DNA from: Dehalococcoidia bacterium
Lineage (GTDB): Bacteria > Chloroflexota > Dehalococcoidia > Lucifugimonadales > JAGWBF01
Direction of reading: 5' to 3'
Length of the DNA: 28,734 nt
Assembly: GCA_021296015.1 (NCBI GenBank)
Contig: JAGWBG010000001.1
Location: 1 to 28,734 of the forward strand
Position numbers and translations under genes: made by a program. This document shows, piece by piece, positions 5,307 to 11,837 of the stretch. The stretch's first letter is position 1. The number at the start of each line of letters is the position of its first letter. The notes under the pieces were generated by a model. It searched no databases. It was not told the DNA's origin and worked only from the letters and a program-made list of their open reading frames with translations.

Positions 5307-7325
5307 TTATCCGGGGGCGATTACCAGGTTCTTCCACTGGTCCACCTCGGCCAACCAGCCGGGAGGTATCACTATCGTGGAGTCCATCTGGTGGACAAGC
5401 GCCGGACCCGGGATACGGTTGCCACAATGCAGCCTGTCCCGCAGGTAGAGGGAGGTGGCAAAAGCGCCTTCTCGGAAGACCACGTTGGTCTCGCCGGTAC
5501 GGGCCTCATTGGGATTCTCGGAGGCGGGCGCTTCGGGCTGGGGTGTGGGCGCGTCCACAGCAACTACCATCTTCAGGCGAAGGTTCACTATCTCCACCGG
5601 CTCCGAGGGGTCGGCGTACCCGAATCGCTGCCTGTGGGCTTTGTGAAAGGCGCCGCTAATGGCCCGGTCCAGGGAACGCCCGGAACGATGCGATGGATAG
5701 TCCACGTTAAGCTCGTAGGACTGTCCCACGTAGCGCACGTCAAGGGACCGCTGGGCCACGAGTCGCTCCATATTCAGTCCTTCTTGTCCCATGTCTTCTC
5801 TGGCCTGGTCCTCCAGGGTAGAGAAATCCTCCTCCAACCGCTCCCGGCTGACGTCCTGCCCTCGGAGCATGACAGTCCGGGAGTAGTCCTTCACAATATC
5901 GGCGATGGCGACACCCAGAGCCGACAAAATGCCCGGGTTTGGAGGAATCAGCACCCTGGGTATGCCCAACTCTTGGGCCAGGTCGCAACTGTGCATAGGC
6001 CCTGCTCCCCCGAAGGGAACCAGAGTAAACTCCCTGGGGTCGTACCCTCGCTCCAGGGATATGGTCCTTATAGCCCGCTCCATACTGGCATTCACCACTC
6101 GAATGATACCCAAGGCAACTTCCTGCGTGCCGGTCCCTATATTCTTTGCCAACTCGCCGATGAGCTTTTCGGCCCTGTGATAGTCGAGGGGCAGCCTTCC
6201 GCCAAGAAAGTGCTCAGGTTGTAGTCTTCCCAAGACCAGATTGGCGTCAGTAACGGTAACGCTGTCTCCTTTCCCATAGCAGGCGGGGCCCGGGTCGGCT
6301 CCGGCGGACTGGGGACCCACCAGCAACGCGCCTCCCTCGTCCACTCGTGCGATGGAGCCGCCCCCCGCACCTACGCTGTGTATCTCAATCATGGGCACGC
6401 TGATGGGGTATCCACCCAGCACGGATGACGTGGTCTCCTTTATTCTGCCCGGGCAAAGGGAGACATCGGTGGATGTCCCACCCATGTCCAGGGTTATGAT
6501 GTCTTTGTAGCCTGCCAGAGAGCCTGTGTAGAAGGCACCTACCACGCCGCCGGCGGGGCCACTCAATACGGTGCGCACCGGCTGGGATGCGGCCAGGGAA
6601 GCGATTATGCTGCCGCCGGAGGACTGCATGATACGCAGCCCACTACCCAGAGCCTTCTCAAGATTGGCCAGATACCGGGCCATAACAGGGCCTACGTAGG
6701 CGTTGACTACGATGGTGCTGGTGCGCTCGTACTCCCGGAACTCGGGCAACACCTGGCTGGATATAGATAGGAACGGCTTGGCACCCAGTTGTTCCAGGGC
6801 TTCCCGCAACATCTCCTCGTGAAGGGGATTCAGAAAGGAGAAGAGGAGGGATACGGCCACCGCCTCAACCCCTGACGCTTCTATGGCTTTGGCCACGCCC
6901 TCCAGGTCCTCGGGTGAGGGCGAGGTCAGAACGGCGCCGGTGTAGTCTACTCGTTCCTTTATTCCATGACGAAGCTCCCTGGGAACCAACACAGGGGGAC
7001 GTTCCAGCATCAGGTCGTAAAGCTCGGACCTGCTCTGCCTCCCTATCTCTAGCACGTCCTCGAAGCCCTGAGTGGTTACCAGAGCGGTACGTCCCCCTTT
7101 TCCTTCCAGTAGAGCGTTGGTCGCTACCGTGGAGCCGTGGACGAAGAGGTTCCGATCTCCCGAATCGGCATCCCCGACTTCCAACTCCTCTATGCCCTGA
7201 AGTATGCTCCGTGAGGGGTCGGCGGGGGAGGAGGGCAGCTTGTGTACGATAATTTGTCCATCCTTCAAGACAGCGAAATCGGTGAACGTGCCACCGACGT
7301 CTATACCGATTACAATCTCAGACAT
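5307..7325 (-). CDS. hyuA: Hydantoinase A / oxoprolinase-type ATP-dependent subunit
   Basis: This is a 672-residue protein of normal length for HyuA. It begins with the phosphate-binding G-I-D-V-G-G-T-F-T-D (7-16), followed by H-G-S-T-V-A-T-N-A-L-L-E (64-75), G-P-A-G-G-V-V-G-A and the second nucleotide motif D-M-G-G-T-S-T-D-V-S. These are the ASKHA-fold ATP sites of the hydantoinase/oxoprolinase family. It would work with HyuB as an ATP-driven amide-ring hydrolase in the cytoplasm. AAAGGTG precedes the ATG, and a perfect TATAAT box lies about 40 bases upstream on this strand. It is the first gene of a three-gene transcript (hyuA, nucleotidyltransferase, hyuB). 5-Oxoproline, hydantoins and similar lactams are all possible substrates. 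Confidence 0.92.
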   Translation of the reverse strand: MSEIVIGIDVGGTFTDFAVLKDGQIIVHKLPSSPADPSRSILQGIEELEVGDADSGDRNLFVHGSTVATNALLEGKGGRTALVTTQGFEDVLEIGRQSRSELYDLMLERPPVLVPRELRHGIKERVDYTGAVLTSPSPEDLEGVAKAIEASGVEAVAVSLLFSFLNPLHEEMLREALEQLGAKPFLSISSQVLPEFREYERTSTIVVNAYVGPVMARYLANLEKALGSGLRIMQSSGGSIIASLAASQPVRTVLSGPAGGVVGAFYTGSLAGYKDIITLDMGGTSTDVSLCPGRIKETTSSVLGGYPISVPMIEIHSVGAGGGSIARVDEGGALLVGPQSAGADPGPACYGKGDSVTVTDANLVLGRLQPEHFLGGRLPLDYHRAEKLIGELAKNIGTGTQEVALGIIRVVNASMERAIRTISLERGYDPREFTLVPFGGAGPMHSCDLAQELGIPRVLIPPNPGILSALGVAIADIVKDYSRTVMLRGQDVSRERLEEDFSTLEDQAREDMGQEGLNMERLVAQRSLDVRYVGQSYELNVDYPSHRSGRSLDRAISGAFHKAHRQRFGYADPSEPVEIVNLRLKMVVAVDAPTPQPEAPASENPNEARTGETNVVFREGAFATSLYLRDRLHCGNRIPGPALVHQMDSTIVIPPGWLAEVDQWKNLVIAPG

Positions 7326-7365
7326 AAAGCACCTTTCTTAAACACGTAAGCAGGGAACAGTTAAA

Positions 7366-7394
7366 ATTATAACATCAGTGTTATACTAACCTCA
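7366..7394 (-). promoter_or_regulatory. Possible hyuA promoter
   Basis: The minus strand carries TATAAT (7371-7366), a perfect -10 box about 40 bases before the hyuA ATG. The -35 region at suitable spacing (7394-7389, TGAGGT) is poor, so the promoter may need an activator. It overlaps the inverted repeat at 7369-7384. Confidence 0.35.
7369..7384. promoter_or_regulatory. Palindrome in the divergent intergenic region (possible operator)
   Basis: ATAACA-TCAG-TGTTAT is a perfect 6-bp inverted repeat with a four-base centre. It overlaps the TATAAT on the minus strand and a TATACT (7382-7387) on the plus strand, so a protein bound here could act on both divergent genes. The regulator is not in the window. 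Confidence 0.35.
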
Positions 7395-7424
7395 TGCTAT
7401 TACTACAGCAGGAGGACGGACTGC

Positions 7425-7598
7425 ATGGAAGTGCAGACTATAAATTTCACCATCGAACGAGAGACCAAGAACACCGTCCGCTACCAGGAGGAAGCGGATG
7501 GTAAACCCCCGGCCATCGGCACCATCTACGTCCAGAAGTGGTTCCTGGGCCAAAACCCGCCCCAGAGAATCGCCGTCACTATCACGGAAGGTGAGTGA
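7425..7598 (+). CDS. Small conserved-type protein of 57 residues, function unknown
   Basis: This short frame starts with ATG nine bases after a strong AGGAGG and ends in TGA. The protein begins M-E-V-Q-T-I-N-F-T-I-E-R-E-T-K-N-T-V-R-Y and continues with P-A-I-G-T-I-Y-V-Q-K-W and I-A-V-T-I-T-E. The alternation of polar and hydrophobic residues suggests a small beta-sheet protein. It has no cysteines, signal peptide or membrane segment. I recall similar short proteins as uncharacterised conserved proteins in Actinobacteria and Chloroflexota, but assign no function. It is divergent from hyuA across a 99-base region and lies 112 bases before the zinc-knuckle gene. Confidence 0.7.
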   Translation: MEVQTINFTIERETKNTVRYQEEADGKPPAIGTIYVQKWFLGQNPPQRIAVTITEGE

Positions 7599-7710
7599 AG
7601 GCGACCGAGCGCCGGTTGTAAAGTGCCAAAATCTGACGTATATTGTATTACTGTCGCATCTATCATAACATCCGTCACATTGAGAATCTGCTGCAACGGA
7701 GGGAAATAGG

Positions 7711-7947
7711 ATGGCACAAGCAAATACAGGCTACGCCCCGGAAGCCTGTGCTCTATGTGGAGGGACAGGAGAGGTTTCAGCAAGCCCGTGTAGGCCTTGC
7801 GGGGCCCAGGGCAAAGTGTTGGTAGCGCCGCCGCCTACTATATGCGCCCAGTGTGGGGGAAAGGGAAAGCAGGGCACTTCAAGGTGCTGGAAGTGCGGCG
7901 GCTCAGGCTGGAGAGACGCACGAAAGCAAGCTGCAGCAGCGGGCTAA
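7711..7947 (+). CDS. Small CxxCxGxG zinc-knuckle protein
   Basis: The 78-residue protein has four C-x-x-C units: C-A-L-C-G-G-T-G-E, C-R-P-C-G-A-Q-G-K, C-A-Q-C-G-G-K-G-K and C-W-K-C-G-G-S-G-W. Three fit the C-x-x-C-x-G-x-G pattern of the DnaJ central zinc domain; the second has Gln in the second glycine spacing (G-A-Q-G). The order would build two zinc centres as in DnaJ, but there is no J domain or substrate-binding region. The start has GGAGGG upstream. Similar free-standing knuckles appear as small chaperone-like or adaptor proteins; the partner is unknown. Confidence 0.72.
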   Translation: MAQANTGYAPEACALCGGTGEVSASPCRPCGAQGKVLVAPPPTICAQCGGKGKQGTSRCWKCGGSGWRDARKQAAAAG

Positions 7948-8088
7948 AGGAGCCATAATTTCAAACGATACCGTCCCAACGGGTCACCTGCAACCGTGGC
8001 GCCCAATTCCACGGGGGGCCGAGGACAACAAGCGAGTCAGGTGGTCCCGTTGGCATCGCTGCTTGAGCGGGTAGCCTGCTGGCTCGAC

Positions 8089-8117
8089 TTGACAGGTCTA
8101 GCAGGCCCTAGTAATAT
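8089..8117 (+). promoter_or_regulatory. Near-consensus sigma-70-type promoter of the SAM-riboswitch operon
   Basis: TTGACA (8089-8094, consensus -35) and TAATAT (8112-8117, one base off TATAAT) are separated by exactly 17 bases. Transcription would begin near 8124, about 28 bases before the riboswitch. A 7-bp inverted repeat (GCCTGCT at 8074-8080, AGCAGGC at 8100-8106) flanks the -35 box. Confidence 0.7.
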
Positions 8118-8151
8118 GGTTTGTGAATAAAATCGCATAAAGTAAAACCCA

Positions 8152-8273
8152 CCTTATCCAGAGAGGCAGAGGGAACGACCCTGAGAAGCCGGGCAACCGG
8201 TCGGGGTCATGGCAGATGTCCATGACACGACACGGTGCTAATTTCGGCCCCGAAGGTTCGGGGAAAGATGAGG
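8152..8273 (+). ncRNA. SAM-I (S-box) riboswitch
   Basis: The region carries the conserved S-box core in order: CTTATCCAGAGAGGCAGAGG, GAGAAGCCGGGCAACC, CACGGTGCTAATTT and GAAAGATGAG. P1 pairs CCTTATC (8152-8158) with GATGAGG (8267-8273), seven pairs including one G-U. This RNA binds S-adenosylmethionine and, in its usual form, stops transcription when SAM is plentiful. It lies 78 bases before the mtnA start and thus couples methylthioadenosine salvage and the SAM cycle genes downstream to the SAM level. Confidence 0.96.
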
Positions 8274-8302
8274 GGGGCTTAGTATGAATTAAGCTTCCTT
8301 CG
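8269..8302 (+). promoter_or_regulatory. Antiterminator helix of the SAM riboswitch
   Basis: Bases 8269-8280 can pair with 8291-8302 in a 12-bp helix with several G-U pairs and a ten-base loop. The left strand uses five bases of the 3-prime side of P1 and the right strand uses most of the left arm of the terminator. The two states therefore exclude each other: with SAM bound P1 holds its strand and the terminator forms; without SAM the antiterminator forms and transcription goes on. Confidence 0.65.
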
Positions 8303-8317
8303 CATAGGAAGCTTTTT
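8291..8317 (+). terminator. Rho-independent terminator controlled by the SAM riboswitch
   Basis: AAGCTTCCT (8291-8299) and AGGAAGCTT (8306-8314) form a perfect 9-bp stem with a six-base loop, ending in five T (8313-8317). Its place between the riboswitch and the mtnA start fits a SAM-dependent transcription attenuator. Confidence 0.92.
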
Positions 8318-8351
8318 ATATGCAATTTTTCATGTGCGGGGAGATGGCTTC

Positions 8352-9404
8352 ATGGCCGAGGTGAAGGCTATAGAGTGGGCCAATGGAAAGCTCAGACTTC
8401 TCGATCAGACCAAACTCCCTGTGGAGCAGACTCCCTTGGAGTTGGACCACTACAAGGAAGTAGTAAAGGCCATCGCGGAGATGCGGGTCCGCGGCGCGCC
8501 CGCCATAGGGGTCGCTGCCGCTTATGCCGTAGCCATGTCTGCCAGAGACGTCCAAGCGGAGAGCCACCGGGAATTTCTGGCCCAGCTGGCCGAGCTGGGC
8601 GACGAGATAGCCTCGGCCAGACCGACCGCCGTGAATATAACCTGGGCCGTTCAACGGATGATAGACGCAGCCGAGTCCGAGCCTGACCTGGACCTGATAA
8701 GGACACGGCTCCTCGCCGAGGCACAGCGTATCCAGGAAGAGGACGTGGAAATAAACCGGCGCATGGGTAAATATGGCGTCGAGCTTATGCCCGATGGCGG
8801 AGCAGTCCTGACCCACTGCAATACGGGAGCGCTCGCGACAGCAGGCTATGGCACGGCTTTGGGGGTAATCAGGGCCGGATGGGAAACCGGAAAGCGTTTC
8901 CACGTCTTCAATACCGAGACCCGTCCATTCCTTCAAGGTGCGCGTCTCACCTCATGGGAACTGGTGCAGTTGGGAATACCGTCCACCCTCATCGTGGACT
9001 CAAGCGCCGGGCTGCTGATGAGGCGTGGCGAGGTGAGTTGTGCCATAGTTGGCGCCGACCGCATCGCTGCCAACGGCGACGTCGCCAACAAGATAGGTAC
9101 ATACTCCCTCGCTGTGATAGCCAGAGAGAACGGCATACCCTTCTACGTGGCCGCACCGACCAGCACAGTGGACTTGAGCATACCGTCCGGTAACGAGATA
9201 CCCATCGAGGAAAGACAAGCCGAGGAGGTGACCCGGTTCGGCGGTGCGCAAACTGCTCCGGAAGGCATTGACGTTAGAAACCCCGCCTTTGACATAACAC
9301 CCCATCAGTACATCACCGCTATAGTTACCGAGAAGGGCGTAGTGCGGGAGCCTTACACCGAAAGCTTACCTGAGACCGTCAAGGGTATGCAGGTAGAATC
9401 ATGA
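8352..9404 (+). CDS. mtnA: S-methyl-5-thioribose-1-phosphate isomerase
   Basis: This enzyme turns methylthioribose 1-phosphate into methylthioribulose 1-phosphate in methionine salvage. The 350-residue product has the family marks: R-G-A-P-A-I-G (47-53), the catalytic Cys156 in T-H-C-N-T-G-A-L-A-T, the catalytic Asp236 in V-G-A-D-R-I-A-A-N-G-D-V-A-N-K-I-G-T, and P-F-Y-V-A-A-P. These separate it from the related eIF2B-type proteins. An in-frame GTG at 8334 would add six residues, but GGGGAG eight bases before the ATG at 8352 favours that start. The stop overlaps the mtnP start (ATGA). It is the first gene after the SAM riboswitch, so it should be expressed when SAM is low. Confidence 0.95.
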   Translation: MAEVKAIEWANGKLRLLDQTKLPVEQTPLELDHYKEVVKAIAEMRVRGAPAIGVAAAYAVAMSARDVQAESHREFLAQLAELGDEIASARPTAVNITWAVQRMIDAAESEPDLDLIRTRLLAEAQRIQEEDVEINRRMGKYGVELMPDGGAVLTHCNTGALATAGYGTALGVIRAGWETGKRFHVFNTETRPFLQGARLTSWELVQLGIPSTLIVDSSAGLLMRRGEVSCAIVGADRIAANGDVANKIGTYSLAVIARENGIPFYVAAPTSTVDLSIPSGNEIPIEERQAEEVTRFGGAQTAPEGIDVRNPAFDITPHQYITAIVTEKGVVREPYTESLPETVKGMQVES

Positions 9405-10294
9405 CTGAAGCCCGAATCGCGATAATCGGCGGCAGCGGCCTCTACGAGATGGATGCCCTGACCAACGTGCGTGAGGTGGAGATAGACACTCCCTTCGGCA
9501 ACCCCAGCGACGCCGTCATCCTTGGCGACCTGGAGGGTATGCAGGTCGCTTTTCTGGCACGCCACGGTAGAGGTCATCGCATAAATCCCACCCGACTCCC
9601 CGTCAGGGCCAACATATATGCCCTCAAGACTCTGGGAGTTGAATGGATTATATCCGTCAGTTCCGTGGGCAGCCTGAAAGAAGCTCTAAAGCCTCTGGAC
9701 TTTGTGGTCCCCGATCAGCTCATAGACCGCACCCGTCAGAGAGCGAGTACATTCTTCGACGACGGACTGGTAGCCCATATAGCCTTCGCCGATCCTTTCT
9801 GTCCGGTGCTCAGCGGCCTGCTCTACAAGAGCGCTCAGCAGACATGTACAGAGCGAAGCCGGAGCGGTGCAGACGTCGGGTCAATCCACAGGAGCGGCAC
9901 CTACGTTGTCATGGAAGGGCCTGCCTTCTCCACGAAGGCCGAAAGCGCACTCTATCGCTCATGGGACGCGGACATCATCGGCATGACCGCCCTTCCGGAG
10001 GCCAAGCTGGCACGCGAGGCGGAGATTTGCTACGCGACCCTGGCCTGTGTCACCGATTACGACTGCTGGCACGAGACCGCCGAGTCGGTAACGGTAGAGG
10101 TGGTGGTGGCGAATCTGATGAAGAATGTATCCACGGCCAAAGAAGCGTTAAGAGGAGTTTTGCCCAATATCCCGATAGAACGCTCCTGTTCCTGTGCCTC
10201 GGCTCTGAGAGATGCAATCATTACCTCAAGGGACCGCATCCCCCAAGAGCTAAAGGAAAAGATGCAGCCCATCACGGGGAAATACTTGATATAA
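9401..10294 (+). CDS. mtnP: S-methyl-5-thioadenosine phosphorylase, with a small in-frame insertion
   Basis: This enzyme splits methylthioadenosine by phosphate into adenine and methylthioribose 1-phosphate, the substrate of MtnA. Marks of the MTAP/PNP class II family are visible: G-G-S-G-L-Y (10-15), R-H-G-R-G-H-R-I-N-P (54-63), V-S-S-V-G-S-L (86-92), M-E-G-P-A-F-S-T-K-A-E-S (171-182) and the late V-T-D-Y-D-C-W-H. At 297 residues it is slightly long. The excess is explained by a hydrophilic stretch, C-T-E-R-S-R-S-G-A at 149-157, encoded by repeat-like DNA, between a helix and the G-T-Y-V-V-M-E-G-P strand. That position is a surface loop in the family, so the protein is probably still active. 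Methylthioinosine phosphorylase is a close alternative. Translation is probably coupled to mtnA by the four-base overlap. Confidence 0.92.
   Translation: MTEARIAIIGGSGLYEMDALTNVREVEIDTPFGNPSDAVILGDLEGMQVAFLARHGRGHRINPTRLPVRANIYALKTLGVEWIISVSSVGSLKEALKPLDFVVPDQLIDRTRQRASTFFDDGLVAHIAFADPFCPVLSGLLYKSAQQTCTERSRSGADVGSIHRSGTYVVMEGPAFSTKAESALYRSWDADIIGMTALPEAKLAREAEICYATLACVTDYDCWHETAESVTVEVVVANLMKNVSTAKEALRGVLPNIPIERSCSCASALRDAIITSRDRIPQELKEKMQPITGKYLI
9845..9872 (+). repeat. Repeat-like insertion inside mtnP
   Basis: TGTACAGAGCGAAGCCGGAG and the bases after it encode C-T-E-R-S-R-S-G-A. The pattern resembles the TGTACTGAGCG-type palindromic repeats that insert into bacterial genes and leave T-E-R-S-R-S peptides. 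Its length keeps the reading frame. Confidence 0.45.
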
Positions 10295-10306
10295 GGAGAG
10301 ATGGTT

Positions 10307-10666
10307 ATGGCCAGGCAAGACCCTGGAGAACCCTACTTCCGCGTAGACTCGGACGAAGCCGTGGAGATTCTCCAAAGGGAGGGGAATGGCGCCGCTATAG
10401 TTGACGTGCGCCGAGACGATGAGTGGGTGACCGGACACGCCAGCAACGCAATCCACATACCCATTGACGACTTGTTGGGCAGGATGGACGAACTCCCTCA
10501 AGGAAAGAAGCTCCTGTTCATCTGTGCCGCCGGAGTGCGTAGCGGCCTGGCCTGCGAGATGGCCGCCTCCATGGGCTTCCCCAGCGAAAACCTGTACAAC
10601 GTGGAGGACGGCACGCCCACCTGGATTGAGAAGAATCACCCAACCTCCTACGGCGATGAGCCGTAG
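10307..10666 (+). CDS. Single-domain rhodanese (sulfurtransferase)
   Basis: This 119-residue protein is one rhodanese fold. It has I-V-D-V-R-R-D-D-E-W-V-T-G-H-A-S-N-A-I-H-I-P in the front half and the active loop I-C-A-A-G-V-R-S-G-L-A, whose Cys carries the persulfide. Such proteins move sulfane sulfur between small thiols and protein acceptors in the cytoplasm. Two starts are possible, ATG at 10301 and at 10307; AAGGAG at 10293-10298 is well spaced only for the second. It begins a few bases after mtnP in the same transcript, so a role in sulfur handling around methionine salvage is plausible, though not shown. Confidence 0.88.
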   Translation: MARQDPGEPYFRVDSDEAVEILQREGNGAAIVDVRRDDEWVTGHASNAIHIPIDDLLGRMDELPQGKKLLFICAAGVRSGLACEMAASMGFPSENLYNVEDGTPTWIEKNHPTSYGDEP

Positions 10667-10699
10667 GCAAAAGCACCGAGACTTATATCGCGTATTTCA

Positions 10700-10720
10700 G
10701 GGCTGCGGCCAATGCAGCCC
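10700..10720. repeat. Hairpin between the rhodanese and PfkB genes
   Basis: GGGCTGC (10700-10706) and GCAGCCC (10714-10720) are a perfect 7-bp inverted repeat with a seven-base loop. No T run follows on either strand, so it is not a clear terminator; it might slow polymerase or protect mRNA ends inside the operon. Confidence 0.35.
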
Positions 10721-10760
10721 AAACTCCGGTAAGCCCTATATCGTAAAGTGAGAACCAACC

Positions 10761-11732
10761 ATGACCATACTTGTAGTAGGATCAGTGGCCTACGACTCGG
10801 TAGCCACTGCCCAGGGTAGCAGACAGGATGCCCTGGGCGGGTCAGCCACCTATTTCTCCTTATCGGGCAGCAACTTCGCTAAAGTGGGAATCGTAGCGGT
10901 GGTTGGAGACGACTTCAGGACGGAGGACGTGGAGCTTTTGAAGTCCCACCACGTGGATACTTCCGGACTCAAGACATCTCGCGGCAAGACCTTCCGATGG
11001 GCGGGGGAATACGACGCGAGGGACGTGAACATCCGCCAGACCCTGGATACCCAGCTAAACGTATTCGCCGACTTCGAGCCAGAGCTAACCCAGGAGCAAC
11101 GTTAACAGCCCTACCTCTACCTGGCAAACATTGACCCGGAGCTTCAACTCAAGGTGCTTGAACAGATGGACGAGCGGCCCAGGCTGGTGGCCGCCGATAC
11201 GATGAACTTCTGGATAGACGGCAAGAGGGATGCCCTCACCGAGGTCGTGAAGGCGGTGGACGTTCTGTTCATGGATGAGAATGAGACTCGTATGTTCGCC
11301 GCCCCTCATGTCAACAGTGCAAATACAGTAAAAGCGGCCAGGTACATCCTGAGCCTGGGACCAAGAATGGTCATGATCAAGAGGGGCGATCACGGAGTGA
11401 TGCAGTTCACGGAGGATTCGATTTTCGTTGCTCCGGCTTATCCCCTTGAGAACGTGGTAGACCCCACAGGAGCGGGAGACTCGTTCGCCGGAGGGTTCAT
11501 GGGATACCTGGCGGCAACGGGAGACCTGAGCCAATCGGCCTTCCACAGGGCCACCGTGTTGGGTTCGGTCATGGGTTCCTTCGCAGTGGAGCACTTCAGC
11601 GTAGAGCGATTGTGCTCTCTGACACGTCCCGAGCTCACCAACCGGTTCCGCGAGTTCTCCCAACTGAGCCAGTTCGATGCTCTGAGGGATGACGAGACGC
11701 TGCCCTGGCATGAGAATACTGGTCCCGAATAA
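10761..11732 (+). pseudogene. PfkB-family sugar/nucleoside kinase, interrupted by an in-frame TAA at 11103-11105
   Basis: Read through one TAA, the frame gives a 323-codon kinase of the PfkB/ribokinase family. The front half has V-V-G-S-V-A-Y-D-S-V and G-G-S-A-T-Y-F-S-L, and ends at codon 114. After the stop the same frame goes on with P-Y-L-Y-L-A-N-I-D-P-E-L-Q, D-T-M-N-F-W-I and the catalytic D-P-T-G-A-G-D-S-F-A-G-G-F. A single-base change (for example from CAA, GAA or AAA) explains the break; the flanking coding pattern shows no other decay. TAA is not known to be recoded in this way, so it is either a recent nonsense mutation or a base error. The neighbours mtnP and ahcY both free adenine or adenosine, so a nucleoside kinase role such as adenosine kinase is attractive but unproven. 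Confidence 0.75.
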
Positions 11733-11837
11733 GTGAGTCCGCCTCACCCTCGAATGCCCAGACCGAAAGATGCGGGCGACCGAAGGCCGGGGGTGAAGGG
11801 GCCACAAACAAAACATTAATTGTTTGAGGAGGAATTC

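Noticed and set aside
5217..6224. A 335-residue plus-strand open frame opposite hyuA
   Set aside because: It is a shadow frame produced by the codon bias of hyuA; the composition is unnatural and no domain is recognisable.
7948..8151. A small gene between the zinc-knuckle gene and the riboswitch
   Set aside because: The frames here overlap the end of the zinc-knuckle gene or the promoter and have no ribosome site; the stretch is best explained by the promoter and leader.
11103..11105. TAA in the PfkB gene as another recoded residue
   Set aside because: Selenocysteine uses TGA and pyrrolysine uses TAG; no recoding of TAA to a special residue in bacteria is known, and the position is not a catalytic one.
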